Shown here in pieces: positions 17,191 to 25,578 of a stretch of 64,000 nucleotides of DNA. The stretch is from NCBI GenBank assembly GCA_910575605.1, contig CAJTEW010000003.1, positions 215,025 through 279,024 of the forward strand, given 5' to 3'. The notes beneath the pieces were generated by a model. That model ran no database searches. It saw nothing but the letters and a program-made list of their open reading frames with translations, and was not told the DNA's origin. Numbering within the stretch: the first letter of the stretch is position 1; the number at the start of each line of letters is the position of its first letter. The DNA is from Lachnospiraceae bacterium. GTDB taxonomy: Bacteria; Bacillota; Clostridia; Lachnospirales; Lachnospiraceae. Made by a program: the position numbers and the translations under genes.

Positions 17191-17952
17191 ATGCCGATTA
17201 CAGTAAAGTCAGACAGAGAAATAGAATTAATGACAGAGGCCGGGCGAATACTTGAAATTGTTCATAATGAGCTTTCCCGGGCACTTCATCCGGGAATGAG
17301 CACATTGGATATAGACAGCATGGGAGAGGAGATTATAAGAAGCTACGGCTGTATTCCTTCCTTCCTGGATTACAACGGATATCCGGCATCTATCTGTGTA
17401 TCTGTAAATGAAGAGGTTGTCCACGGTATTCCATGTAAGACAAGAATCCTCAAGGAGGGCGATATTGTAAGCCTTGATGCAGGGGTTATTTATAAAGGGT
17501 ATCATTCGGATGCAGCAAGGACCTACGGCATTGGAGAAATCAGTAAAGAGGCTAAGAAGCTTATTCAGGTTACAAAGGAATGTTTTTTTGAAGGTATAAA
17601 ATACGCGAAAGAGGGCAACCATCTATTTGACATTTCACGGGCAATCGGTAGGCATGCAAAGGAATACGGGTACGGAGTGGTTCGCGACCTGTGCGGGCAC
17701 GGAATAGGGTCAAATCTTCATGAAGCTCCCGAGATACCTAATTATGAGGTAAAGCGTAAAGGCGTAAAGCTTAAGGCAGGGATGACACTTGCCATTGAGC
17801 CTATGATTAATATGGGAGGCTTTGAGGTCGACTGGCTTGATGATGACTGGACAGTGGTTGCAAGGGATCATTCCTTATCTGCTCATTATGAAAATACGGT
17901 GCTGATAACAGAAGGAGAGCCAAAGCTTCTTACGCTGACCGCTTTGACATAA
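17191..17952 (+). CDS. map: Methionine aminopeptidase, type I
   Basis: A 253-residue MetAP that removes initiator methionine. Metal ligands are seen in SLDAGVIYKGYHSDAARTYG (two Asp), RDLCGHGIG (His), AIEPMI (Glu) and HYENTVLI (Glu). The HGIG and VNEEVVHGIP motifs are the type I signatures. It starts 4 bases after adk and is followed directly by the KOW-domain gene, whose ribosome-binding site overlaps its stop codon. Confidence 0.97.
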   Translation: MPITVKSDREIELMTEAGRILEIVHNELSRALHPGMSTLDIDSMGEEIIRSYGCIPSFLDYNGYPASICVSVNEEVVHGIPCKTRILKEGDIVSLDAGVIYKGYHSDAARTYGIGEISKEAKKLIQVTKECFFEGIKYAKEGNHLFDISRAIGRHAKEYGYGVVRDLCGHGIGSNLHEAPEIPNYEVKRKGVKLKAGMTLAIEPMINMGGFEVDWLDDDWTVVARDHSLSAHYENTVLITEGEPKLLTLTALT

Positions 17953-17967
17953 ATGAGGTGCTTTCGT

Positions 17968-18216
17968 ATGGAGAGATATAAAGCAGGAAGACTTGCAAGG
18001 TCAATAGCAGGACATGATAGAGGAAAGGTTTATGTTATAATAGATGTAGACGACGCATATGTATATTTAGCAGACGGCAGAATTAGAACCCTTGATAAAC
18101 TGAAAAAAAAGAAAAAGAAGCATGTACAGTTGATTTTAAGAGAATATGATATTTCAGATGTCACAGATGTGAGCATCAAGCGGCTGCTTAAAATATGGAG
18201 TAAGGAAGAGAAATAG
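17968..18216 (+). CDS. KOW-domain RNA-binding protein (L14e-like)
   Basis: An 82-residue basic protein (MERYKAGRLARSIAGHDRGK). I choose ATG 17968 because GAGGTG lies 7 bases upstream; an ATG at 17953 would place the ribosome-binding site inside the gene. The N-terminus fits a KOW motif like that of archaeal/eukaryotic L14e, with AGHDRGKVYVIIDVDDAYVYLADG. A lysine run follows (seven of eight residues). Genes of this type sit between map and infA in many clostridia and are annotated as ribosome-associated, but a precise function is not known to me. Confidence 0.8.
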   Translation: MERYKAGRLARSIAGHDRGKVYVIIDVDDAYVYLADGRIRTLDKLKKKKKKHVQLILREYDISDVTDVSIKRLLKIWSKEEK

Positions 18217-18228
18217 GAGGAAGCATAT

Positions 18229-18447
18229 ATGTCAAAAGCTGACGTGATTGAAATTGAAGGAACAGTAGTAGAAAAATTACCGAATGCCATGTTCCAGGTA
18301 GAACTGGAGAACGGCCATCAGGTACTGGCACATATCAGCGGAAAACTTAGAATGAATTTCATTAAAATACTGCCGGGAGATAAGGTGACACTTGAGCTGT
18401 CCCCATACGATCTTTCAAAAGGAAGGATTATCTGGAGAGATAAATAG
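18229..18447 (+). CDS. infA: Translation initiation factor IF-1
   Basis: A 72-residue IF-1, the exact usual length ([22 protein letters not shown]). It is an OB-fold protein that binds the 30S A site with IF-3 and IF-2. Conserved parts are [26 protein letters not shown] and [13 protein letters not shown] 18229 is preceded by AGGAGGAAGCATAT. A 208-base spacer follows, holding a promoter for the genes from rpmJ onward. Confidence 0.98.
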   Translation: MSKADVIEIEGTVVEKLPNAMFQVELENGHQVLAHISGKLRMNFIKILPGDKVTLELSPYDLSKGRIIWRDK

Positions 18448-18498
18448 ATTACCAGCAGGCAGCAGCCAGGATAGATTAGTAAAATATAGAAAAATATG

Positions 18499-18528
18499 TT
18501 GACTTTCATTGACGCATAATGCTATAAT
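18499..18528 (+). promoter_or_regulatory. Internal promoter before rpmJ
   Basis: TTGACT at 18499-18504 and TATAAT at 18523-18528 are 18 bases apart. This is the best promoter within the ribosomal cluster and should provide extra transcription of rpmJ-rpsM-rpsK-rpsD-rpoA-rplQ, with an untranslated leader of about 120 bases. Confidence 0.7.
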
Positions 18529-18655
18529 ATATAAGCGTGTTTCCGGGCATTTTTATGCATTTATCGGCCTGGCCGCGGCAAAAGAGCAGGCGGTAAACCG
18601 AGGAATTTACGCGTGGCAGACAAAGGCAGAGCAATGGATGAAAGGAGGATCTCAC

Positions 18656-18769
18656 ATGAAGGTTAGATCATCAGTAAAACCAATTTGCGAAAAATGCAAA
18701 GTAATTAAGAGAAAAGGAAGCGTTCGCATCATCTGCGAAAATCCGAAGCATAAGCAGCGCCAGGGATAG
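18656..18769 (+). CDS. rpmJ: 50S ribosomal protein L36, zinc-binding type
   Basis: A 37-residue L36 ([20 protein letters not shown]). The zinc ligands are CEKC (Cys11, Cys14), Cys27 and His32, so it is the C+ form. ATG 18656 follows GAAAGGAGGATCTCAC. A longer frame open from 18509 is only an upstream extension across the promoter. The gene order infA-rpmJ-rpsM is standard. Confidence 0.97.
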   Translation: MKVRSSVKPICEKCKVIKRKGSVRIICENPKHKQRQG

Positions 18770-19033
18770 GTACTGAACACTTAGCGAATGATTATGCTGT
18801 TGAATTAGGCGGCTGATAGTCCCGTATACCTATGTATGCAGACTATTTAATATACAAGGAACACCTGTAGCCGGTGGAAATCCTCGTATATTGCTTCTAA
18901 TGCCGGCCCGTCATTACCGGAAGTATTTACCGGTGGCCGGAAAGGGCGTGATTACCGAACACGTCTGGGTTTACGTAAAAGTATGGACCCCTATTAAAGA
19001 CAATTATTAATTAAGAAAATGGAGGAAATTCAC

Positions 19034-19402
19034 ATGGCTCGTATTGCAGGTGTAGATTTACCAAGAGACAAACGTGTAGAAATCGGCTTAACTTATATCT
19101 ATGGAATCGGCAGGGCAAGTTCTAACCGTATTTTAACAGAGGCAGGAGTTAATCCGGACATCCGCTGCAGAGATCTTACAGATGAAGATGTAAAGAAAAT
19201 CAGTGCAGTTATTGATGAGACACAGATGGTGGAAGGTGATCTTAGAAGAGAGATTGCCCTCAATATCAAGAGATTACAGGAAATTGGATGCTACAGAGGT
19301 ATCCGTCACAGAAAAGGACTTCCAGTTCGTGGTCAGAAAACAAAAACCAATGCAAGAACAAGAAAAGGTCCGAAGAGAACAGTTGCTAATAAAAAGAAAT
19401 AA
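19034..19402 (+). CDS. rpsM: 30S ribosomal protein S13
   Basis: A 122-residue S13 ([19 protein letters not shown]). ATG 19034 lies 7 bases after GGAGG; the upstream in-frame ATG at 19019 overlaps that site. S13 contacts the P-site tRNA and forms head bridges to L5. The motif [20 protein letters not shown] and the basic tail are typical. The 264 bases between rpmJ and this gene include a repeat copy (18770-18790) and a GC-rich inverted region around 18900-18945 (GCCGGCCC, CCGGTGGCCGG), with no gene. Confidence 0.97.
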   Translation: MARIAGVDLPRDKRVEIGLTYIYGIGRASSNRILTEAGVNPDIRCRDLTDEDVKKISAVIDETQMVEGDLRREIALNIKRLQEIGCYRGIRHRKGLPVRGQKTKTNARTRKGPKRTVANKKK

Positions 19403-19475
19403 CTTAGCGAAAGCAAGCTGACAAGCGCAGCTTGAGGTTAGGTATTTCTTTGTTCTTCAAACGAATGTGAGAAGA
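19403..19475 (+). repeat. Intergenic repeat copy E (after rpsM)
   Basis: CTTAGCGA begins at the rpsM stop codon, and GAGAAGAACTTCATT follows about 65 bases later, matching the two ends of the unit at 12385-12424. The middle has diverged and includes the short hairpin AAGCTG...CAGCTT. Confidence 0.5.
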
Positions 19476-19516
19476 ACTTCATTAAATAAAAAAGGAAAGT
19501 GTAGGTTAGTTTTATT

Positions 19517-19912
19517 ATGGCAAAGAAAGTTACAAAGAAAGTGACAAAAAAGCGTGTCAAGAAAAACGTTGAACACGGACAAGCACATATCCAGTCATCT
19601 TTTAATAACACAATTGTTACATTAACAGATGCTCAGGGTAATGCTCTTTCATGGGCAAGTGCAGGCGGTCTGGGATTTAGAGGTTCAAGGAAATCTACCC
19701 CTTATGCAGCACAGATGGCAGCAGAGACTGCAGCAAAGGCAGCATTAATTCATGGTCTGAAGACAGTAGATGTTATGGTTAAGGGACCAGGTTCAGGTAG
19801 AGAAGCAGCAATCCGCGCCCTTCAGGCATGTGGAATTGATGTAACAAGTATTAAGGATGTTACTCCGGTACCGCATAACGGATGCCGTCCACCGAAGCGC
19901 AGAAGAGTCTAA
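19517..19912 (+). CDS. rpsK: 30S ribosomal protein S11
   Basis: A 131-residue S11 with an extra lysine-rich start ([21 protein letters not shown]). It forms the platform near the Shine-Dalgarno helix. Signatures are [20 protein letters not shown] and [16 protein letters not shown], and the C-terminus [16 protein letters not shown] is typical. ATG 19517 has a weak AAAGGAAAGTG site some distance upstream. Confidence 0.97.
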   Translation: MAKKVTKKVTKKRVKKNVEHGQAHIQSSFNNTIVTLTDAQGNALSWASAGGLGFRGSRKSTPYAAQMAAETAAKAALIHGLKTVDVMVKGPGSGREAAIRALQACGIDVTSIKDVTPVPHNGCRPPKRRRV

Positions 19913-19931
19913 TTAGGAGGAGAAACAGGTT

Positions 19932-20525
19932 ATGGCAATTAATAGAGTTCCGGTTCTGAAAAGATGTCGTTCCCTTGGAATGGATCCGGTATATTTGGGA
20001 ATTGATAAAAAGTCTAACAGACAGTTGAAAAGAGCCAATAGAAAGATGAGTGAGTATGGTCTTCAGCTGCGTGAGAAGCAGAAAGCAAAATTCATCTATG
20101 GCGTATTAGAGAAGCCTTTCAGAAATTATTACAAGAAGGCAAAACAAATGAAGGGTATGACAGGTGAGAACCTGATGGTGCTCTTAGAGACAAGACTGGA
20201 TAATGTTGTATTCCGCATGGGTCTTGCAAGAACAAGACGTGAGGCAAGACAGATTGTTGACCACAAGCATGTTCTTGTTAACGGAAAACAGGTAAATATC
20301 CCGTCTTATCTGGTTAAGGCAGGAGATACCATTGAGATTAAGGAAAAACACAAAAGCTCTCCAAGATACAAAGAAATCACCGAGGTTACCGGAGGACGTA
20401 TGGTTCCAGAGTGGCTTGAGGCTGATGCAGAAAATCTGAAAGGATTAGTAAAGGAACTCCCGGCCCGCAGCGCTATTGATGTGCCGGTAGACGAGATGCT
20501 GATTGTCGAGTTGTATTCTAAATAA
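19932..20525 (+). CDS. rpsD: 30S ribosomal protein S4
   Basis: A 197-residue S4, a primary 16S rRNA binder, helicase-like at the mRNA entry and often an autorepressor in Firmicutes. It has [19 protein letters not shown] at the start and an S4 RNA-binding domain around [34 protein letters not shown] (about residues 90-125, given as location only). Unlike zinc-containing S4 forms it lacks an N-terminal Cys cluster. ATG 19932 follows AGGAGGAGAAACAGGTT. Confidence 0.97.
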   Translation: MAINRVPVLKRCRSLGMDPVYLGIDKKSNRQLKRANRKMSEYGLQLREKQKAKFIYGVLEKPFRNYYKKAKQMKGMTGENLMVLLETRLDNVVFRMGLARTRREARQIVDHKHVLVNGKQVNIPSYLVKAGDTIEIKEKHKSSPRYKEITEVTGGRMVPEWLEADAENLKGLVKELPARSAIDVPVDEMLIVELYSK

Positions 20526-20556
20526 TAATCCGTAACACCACAGGAGGTGGACTTTA

Positions 20557-21516
20557 GTGTTTGATTTTAATAAACCCAATATTGAGATAACAGAGATTTC
20601 AGAAGATAAAAAGTATGGAAGATTTGTTGTAGAGCCTCTGGAAAGAGGGTATGGTACAACATTAGGTAATTCTCTTCGGAGAATCATGCTTTCATCGCTT
20701 CCGGGCGCTGCTATCAGCCAAGTGAAGATTGATGGTGTGCTGCATGAGTTCAGCTCCATCCCCGGGGTTAAGGAGGATGTTACAGAGATTGTCATGAACC
20801 TTAAGTCACTGGCAATCAAGAACACATCCGAGACGGATGAACCAAAGACAGCATATATTGAGTTCGAAGGTGAAGGTGTTGTTACGGCAGCAGATATTCA
20901 GGTAGATCAAGATATTGAGATTATGAATCCTGAAACTGTTATTGCAACTTTAAACGGCGGAGTAGACAGCAAATTATATATGGAGCTTACCATTACAAAG
21001 GGAAGAGGATATATAAGTGCTGAGAAGAATAAGAATGACGAGCTGCCCATTGCGGTAATTCCGATTGATTCTATCTATACTCCGGTAGAGCGTGTGAACC
21101 TTACAGTAGAAAACACGCGTGTTGGTCAGATTACAGATTTTGATAAATTAACATTAGATGTATATACCAACGGAACATTACTTCCGGACGAGGCAGTTAG
21201 TCTGGCTGCAAAGGTACTTAGTGAGCATCTGAAGCTCTTTATCGATCTTTCCGAGGTGGCGCAGGCTGCAGAGGTTATGATTGAGAAGGAAGATGATGAG
21301 AAGGAAAAGGTTCTTGAGATGAGTATTGACGAATTAGAGCTTTCTGTTCGTTCCTACAACTGTCTTAAGAGAGCCGGTATCAACACTGTAGAAGAGCTGA
21401 CAAACAGAACGCCGGAAGATATGATGAAGGTACGGAATCTTGGACGCAAGTCTCTAGAGGAAGTGCTTGCAAAGCTCGACGAGCTGGGACTTAGTCTCAG
21501 CAAAGGCGAGGAATAG
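20557..21516 (+). CDS. rpoA: RNA polymerase subunit alpha
   Basis: A 319-residue alpha subunit with a GTG start at 20557 behind CAGGAGGTGGAC. The N-terminal dimerisation domain covers residues 1-230 ([26 protein letters not shown] near 25). The C-terminal domain, about 250-310, carries [18 protein letters not shown] and [12 protein letters not shown], the helix-hairpin-helix that binds UP elements and activators. It lies between rpsD and rplQ as normal. Confidence 0.98.
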   Translation: MFDFNKPNIEITEISEDKKYGRFVVEPLERGYGTTLGNSLRRIMLSSLPGAAISQVKIDGVLHEFSSIPGVKEDVTEIVMNLKSLAIKNTSETDEPKTAYIEFEGEGVVTAADIQVDQDIEIMNPETVIATLNGGVDSKLYMELTITKGRGYISAEKNKNDELPIAVIPIDSIYTPVERVNLTVENTRVGQITDFDKLTLDVYTNGTLLPDEAVSLAAKVLSEHLKLFIDLSEVAQAAEVMIEKEDDEKEKVLEMSIDELELSVRSYNCLKRAGINTVEELTNRTPEDMMKVRNLGRKSLEEVLAKLDELGLSLSKGEE

Positions 21517-21517
21517 A

Positions 21518-21560
21518 GCACTTAGCGAGGCCTTTTCGAGCGTAGTCTCGAAGAACTACC
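21518..21560 (+). repeat. Intergenic repeat copy F (after rpoA)
   Basis: GCACTTAGCGAGGCC, then TTTTCGAGCGTAGTCTCGAAGAACTACC starts two bases after the rpoA stop. It is one of the two best-preserved units; the other is at 12385-12424. The next 80 bases contain related CCCGAAG fragments. Confidence 0.65.
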
Positions 21561-21658
21561 TCAATTCTGCCGGTAAACCCGAAGCGTGCGGCAGAGCATT
21601 TGGCTAGTAAGCCCGAAGAGTGTAACCAGATGTGGATTATATATGGAGGATTAGAAAA

Positions 21659-22195
21659 ATGGCAAAATATAGGAAGCTTGGCAGAACATCAAGCCAGAGA
21701 AAAGCATTATTAAGAAACCAGGTAACAGCGCTTATCACTCATGGAAAGATTAAGACAACAGAAGCAAAGGCAAAGGAAATCCGCAAGATTGCAGAGGGTC
21801 TTATTGCATTGGCTGTAAAAGAGAAGGATAACTTTGAAGAAGTTACAGTAAAGGCAAAGGCTGCACGTAAGGATAAGGACGGCAAGAGAGTGAAGGAAGT
21901 CGTAGATGGTAAGAAGGTTACTGTATATGACGAGGTTGAGAAGAAGATTAAGAAGGATCTTCCGAGCAGACTTCATGCACGCCGCCAGATGTTAAAGGTT
22001 CTGTATCCGGTTAAGGATGTACCGGCAGCACAGGCAGGCAAGAAGAAAAATACAAAGGAAGTAGACCTTGTTGCAAAGCTTTTTGATGAGATTGCTCCGA
22101 AGTATGAGAACCGTAAGGGCGGATATACAAGGATTATCAAGATCGGACAGCGTAAGGGCGATGCAGCGATGGAGGTTCTGATCGAGTTAGTATAA
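21659..22195 (+). CDS. rplQ: 50S ribosomal protein L17, long form
   Basis: A 178-residue L17, about 55-60 residues longer than most bacterial L17 proteins. The start MAKYRKLGRTSSQRKALLRNQV is normal, with ATG 21659 after TGGAGGA. The extra material is a Lys/Asp/Glu-rich segment at about residues 68-125 (KDKDGKRVKEVVDGKKVTVYDE and following), before the conserved end ENRKGGYTRIIKIGQRKGDAAMEVLIEL. I recall similar insertions in other Lachnospiraceae, so it is probably a lineage feature rather than an error. It ends the superoperon and is followed by a terminator. Confidence 0.96.
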   Translation: MAKYRKLGRTSSQRKALLRNQVTALITHGKIKTTEAKAKEIRKIAEGLIALAVKEKDNFEEVTVKAKAARKDKDGKRVKEVVDGKKVTVYDEVEKKIKKDLPSRLHARRQMLKVLYPVKDVPAAQAGKKKNTKEVDLVAKLFDEIAPKYENRKGGYTRIIKIGQRKGDAAMEVLIELV

Positions 22196-22218
22196 GAAAA
22201 TAGAGCTTGTAAGAGAGA

Positions 22219-22250
22219 AGCATTTCGTATTTTTACGGAATGCTTTTTTT
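22219..22250 (+). terminator. Terminator of the ribosomal superoperon
   Basis: GCATTTCGTA pairs with TACGGAATGC (one G-U pair) round a TTTT loop, followed by a seven-T run. It lies 24 bases after the rplQ stop. The remaining bases to 22453 are A/T-rich and contain no gene, only possible promoter elements for glycerate kinase. Confidence 0.88.
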
Positions 22251-22453
22251 GACGCACAAACCTGGCACATATTTTGTGAGTATAGATGACAACAAATAAT
22301 TTATCAGCAAAAATACTGAAGTGGAAGTTATGGAGAGAAATTTTATAAGAAAATTAGTAATTATGTGAAAAATAGTTGCAAATTTGACAGAAATTGATAA
22401 TATTATAACAGTAAAGGTAACAATAGGAATATGACGAATATGGAGGAAACAGG

Positions 22454-23596
22454 ATGAAGGTTGTTATCGCAATTGACTCATTTAAAGGCAGCATGAGTTC
22501 TATGGAAGCAGGAAATGCGGCAAAGGCAGGAGTAGAAAGAGCCTGTACCGCGGATATTGTCGTAAAGCCTTTAGCCGATGGCGGAGAAGGGACAACGGAA
22601 GCGCTGGTAGAAGGACTTGGCGGGGAATATGTGACACTTAAGGTTACCGGGCCTCTTGGAGAAAAGGTCTGTGCAAAATACGGTATTCTTCCAGATAAGA
22701 AAACTGCTGTTTTGGAGATGGCGGAAGCTGCGGGAATTATACTTGTGAAGCACGGGGAGCTGAATCCGCGGGCTGCCACAACTTATGGTGTAGGTGAGAT
22801 GATTCTGGATGCAGTAAAAAGAGGCTGCAGGGAGTTTATTATTGGTATTGGAGGCAGTGCTACTAGCGAGGGTGGTACAGGAATGCTTCAGGCATTGGGA
22901 TATAAGTTTTTAAATGTGGAAGGTGTTTCTATAGCTTCTGGACTTCAGGAGCTTGATAAGATTGTCAGTGTAGACATCAGTAATGTGCCTGAAGAGCTTA
23001 AAAATTGTCATTTCCATATTGCATGCGATGTAAAAAATCCCCTCTGCGGGGAGAATGGAGCTGTTTATGTATATGGTCCCCAGAAAGGCGTAAAAGAGGA
23101 AGAAAAGCAGATGTTTGACGAGAAGATGAAGCATTTTGCAGATAAAACACAGGAATTTACCGGAAGGGATTATCGTATGGCCGAAGGTGCCGGTGCGGCA
23201 GGAGGACTGGGTTTTGCGTTTTTAAGCTATCTTCCCAATGTTCAATTAAAGACGGGAATTGATATTGTACTTGATGCAATCCGTCTGGAGGATGAAGTAA
23301 AGGACGCGGATATTGTCATTACCGGTGAAGGCCGTTTGGATTCGCAGACTGCAATGGGCAAGGTCCCTGTAGGTGTGGCGCGGCTTGCAAAAAAGTACAA
23401 TGCAAAGGTTGTGGCTTTTGCAGGCGGAGTGACGAAGGATGCAGGTGTGTGTAACGGGGCAGGAATAGATGCTTTTTTTCCGATTGTGAGAGGCGTTACA
23501 ACATTAGATGAGGCAATGGATCCTAAGAACGCAAAGGAGAATATGGAGCTTGCGGCAGAGCAGGTGTTTCGGATGCTGAATAAGGGGTTTTTTTAG
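22454..23596 (+). CDS. Glycerate kinase
   Basis: A 380-residue glycerate kinase of the GarK/GlxK (type 1) family, which phosphorylates D-glycerate with ATP and feeds glycolysis. The N-terminal motif VVIAIDSFKGSMSSMEAG and KPLADGGEGTTEAL bind glycerate and phosphate; IGGSATSEGGTGMLQALG is the central glycine-rich signature; GEGRLDSQTAMGK follows. ATG 22454 is preceded by GGAGGAAACAGG. It stands alone between two spacers; the source of glycerate is not visible here (serine catabolism or sugar acids are possibilities). Confidence 0.93.
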   Translation: MKVVIAIDSFKGSMSSMEAGNAAKAGVERACTADIVVKPLADGGEGTTEALVEGLGGEYVTLKVTGPLGEKVCAKYGILPDKKTAVLEMAEAAGIILVKHGELNPRAATTYGVGEMILDAVKRGCREFIIGIGGSATSEGGTGMLQALGYKFLNVEGVSIASGLQELDKIVSVDISNVPEELKNCHFHIACDVKNPLCGENGAVYVYGPQKGVKEEEKQMFDEKMKHFADKTQEFTGRDYRMAEGAGAAGGLGFAFLSYLPNVQLKTGIDIVLDAIRLEDEVKDADIVITGEGRLDSQTAMGKVPVGVARLAKKYNAKVVAFAGGVTKDAGVCNGAGIDAFFPIVRGVTTLDEAMDPKNAKENMELAAEQVFRMLNKGFF

Positions 23597-23673
23597 AAAA
23601 ACTCTGTGCCCAGCATCTAATATTGATAAAATTCTGACTATACTGTTAAATAAAATACTTATCAGAAATAAGA

Positions 23674-23701
23674 TTACAAATTTTAGAATTAATGATATAA
23701 T
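23674..23701 (+). promoter_or_regulatory. Promoter of the hydrogenase pair
   Basis: TTACAA at 23674-23679 and TATAAT at 23696-23701 are separated by 16 bases, about 45 bases before the start codon at 23746. Confidence 0.45.
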
Positions 23702-23745
23702 AAAAAAAATTGTAAAACAGTACACAAAAGGAGGAAAGGCAGAGA

Positions 23746-25578
23746 ATGAGCAGATTAGAGATTGATTCCCCAAGCAGGGCTGATATCGTAATAGAAGGTC
23801 TCTACAAGGATCTGGAACGCCGTATTGAGTCTAGTCCGCCGGGACTTTGTCCGGTTGACATGGCCAGAGCGTTCCTTGAATTATGTCATGCGCAGACATG
23901 TGGAAAATGTGTACCGTGCCGTATAGGGCTCGGTCAGCTGAATCATCTTATCAAGGATGTGCTTGACGGGAAAGCAACAATGGAAACGCTTGAGGTAATG
24001 GAGGAAACAGCAGTATCTATTATGGAGTCCGCAGACTGCGCGATTGGTTACGAGGCGGCCCACATGGTATATAAGGGACTTATCGGATACCGTGACGACT
24101 ACATTGAGCATATTGAGAGGGGACGCTGTACATGTACATACAGCCAGCCGGTGCCGTGTGTATCCTTATGTCCTGCACATGTGGATATTCCGGGATATGT
24201 TGCACTGGTAGGAGAGGGAAGGTATGCAGATGCAATCCGCCTGATCCGTAAGGATAACCCATTCCCGACAACTTGTGGCTTTATCTGTGAGCACCCTTGT
24301 GAGGCAAGATGCCGTAGAAATATGATAGATGATGCGGTAAATATCAGAGGACTTAAGAGAGTTGCGGCAGACTTTGCAGGTGAGGTGGATCCGCCGGCAT
24401 GTGGAAAGAGTACGGGAAAAAGGGTCGCAGTACTTGGCGGGGGTCCTGGAGGACTTAGTGCGGCATATTATCTTCAGCTTATGGGCCATCAGACTACAGT
24501 ATATGAGATGCTTCCAAAGCTTGGGGGAATGCTCAGGTACGGCATCCCGAATTACCGGCTTCCTAAAGATCGCCTGGAGGATGATGTAAATGCAATTTTA
24601 AAGACAGGCGTGGAAGTAAAACACGGACTTAAGATTGGACCGGATATTACGATACAGCAGCTTCAGAAGGAATATGACGCAGTACTGATTACAATTGGAG
24701 CTAGTACAGACAAGAAGCTGGGACTTGAGGGTGAGGACGCGGAAGGTATCTTCTCAGCCGTTGAGTTCTTAAGAAATGTAGGAAAAAATATTATTATGGA
24801 TCTTACGGGGAAAGAGGTTGCTGTTATTGGAGGTGGAAATGTAACGATGGATGCCGTTCGTACAGCAAAGCGTCTTGGGGCGAAGAAGGTCAGTGTTGTA
24901 TACCGCCGGCGCGTGGCAGACATGACGGCTCTTCCTTCGGAGATTGAAGGAGCAGTTGCCGAGGGAATTGAGGTGCAGACGCTGAAGGCTCCGGCATCGT
25001 TGGATATTGATGAGAACAACCATGTAAAAGGAATCTATGTAACTCCGCAGATGGTAAGCGCGATTAAGGACGGACGCGCAAGCATTAAGCCTACCGGAGA
25101 GGAAAATATTTACATTCCGTGCGATATTCTTGTTGTGGCTATCGGACAGAATATAGAGACAAAGCATTTTGAGGATGCAGGTATATCTGTAAACCGTGGA
25201 AAGATTGTGACAAAGAGCAATGGAAGTATTGATAATCTTCCGGGTGTATTTGCAGGCGGCGACTGCGCCAGCGGACCGGCATCTGTAATTAAGGCTATTG
25301 CGGCAGCAAAGGTTGCGGCGGCAAATATTGATGAATATCTGGGATATCACCATGAAATTTCCTGTGACGTAGAGATTCCGGAACCGAGAATCGATGATCG
25401 TACGCCGTGCGGAAGAGTGAATCTGACAGAGCGGGAGGCAAGTGAAAGAGTAAAAGACTGGGATGGATGCGAGAACTGCATGACAGAAAAAGAGGCCAAT
25501 CAGGAAGCAGGCCGCTGCTTACGGTGCGACCATTTCGGATATGGAATATTTAAAGGAGGCAGAGAGAAATTATGGTAA
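23746..25578 (+). CDS. NuoF-type Fe-S stub fused to a GltD-like NAD(P)H flavoprotein
   Basis: A 610-residue fusion. Residues 1-120 match only the C-terminal Fe-S domain of NuoF/HydB, with Cys52, Cys55, Cys58 (CGKCVPC) and Cys98; the FMN/NADH-binding part of NuoF is absent. Residues 130-560 resemble the small subunit of glutamate synthase and NfnB: an Fe-S region with Cys138, 142, 177, 181, 185 and 189, an FAD site GGGPGG at 231-236, and a nucleotide site GGGNVTMD at 362-369. The C-terminal CENC...CLRC pattern may hold another metal site. It overlaps the downstream hydrogenase gene by 7 bases, so the two probably form one enzyme passing electrons between hydrogen, ferredoxin and NAD(P)H. A glutamate synthase role is unlikely because no large subunit is present. 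Confidence 0.85.
   Translation: MSRLEIDSPSRADIVIEGLYKDLERRIESSPPGLCPVDMARAFLELCHAQTCGKCVPCRIGLGQLNHLIKDVLDGKATMETLEVMEETAVSIMESADCAIGYEAAHMVYKGLIGYRDDYIEHIERGRCTCTYSQPVPCVSLCPAHVDIPGYVALVGEGRYADAIRLIRKDNPFPTTCGFICEHPCEARCRRNMIDDAVNIRGLKRVAADFAGEVDPPACGKSTGKRVAVLGGGPGGLSAAYYLQLMGHQTTVYEMLPKLGGMLRYGIPNYRLPKDRLEDDVNAILKTGVEVKHGLKIGPDITIQQLQKEYDAVLITIGASTDKKLGLEGEDAEGIFSAVEFLRNVGKNIIMDLTGKEVAVIGGGNVTMDAVRTAKRLGAKKVSVVYRRRVADMTALPSEIEGAVAEGIEVQTLKAPASLDIDENNHVKGIYVTPQMVSAIKDGRASIKPTGEENIYIPCDILVVAIGQNIETKHFEDAGISVNRGKIVTKSNGSIDNLPGVFAGGDCASGPASVIKAIAAAKVAAANIDEYLGYHHEISCDVEIPEPRIDDRTPCGRVNLTEREASERVKDWDGCENCMTEKEANQEAGRCLRCDHFGYGIFKGGREKLW

Noticed and set aside
18509..18655. Longer gene upstream of rpmJ
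   Set aside because: It overlaps the promoter and leader; L36 is complete from 18656.
18900..18945. Riboswitch before rpsM
   Set aside because: The GC-rich inverted bases do not match any ligand-binding class I know; it lies within an operon after rpmJ.
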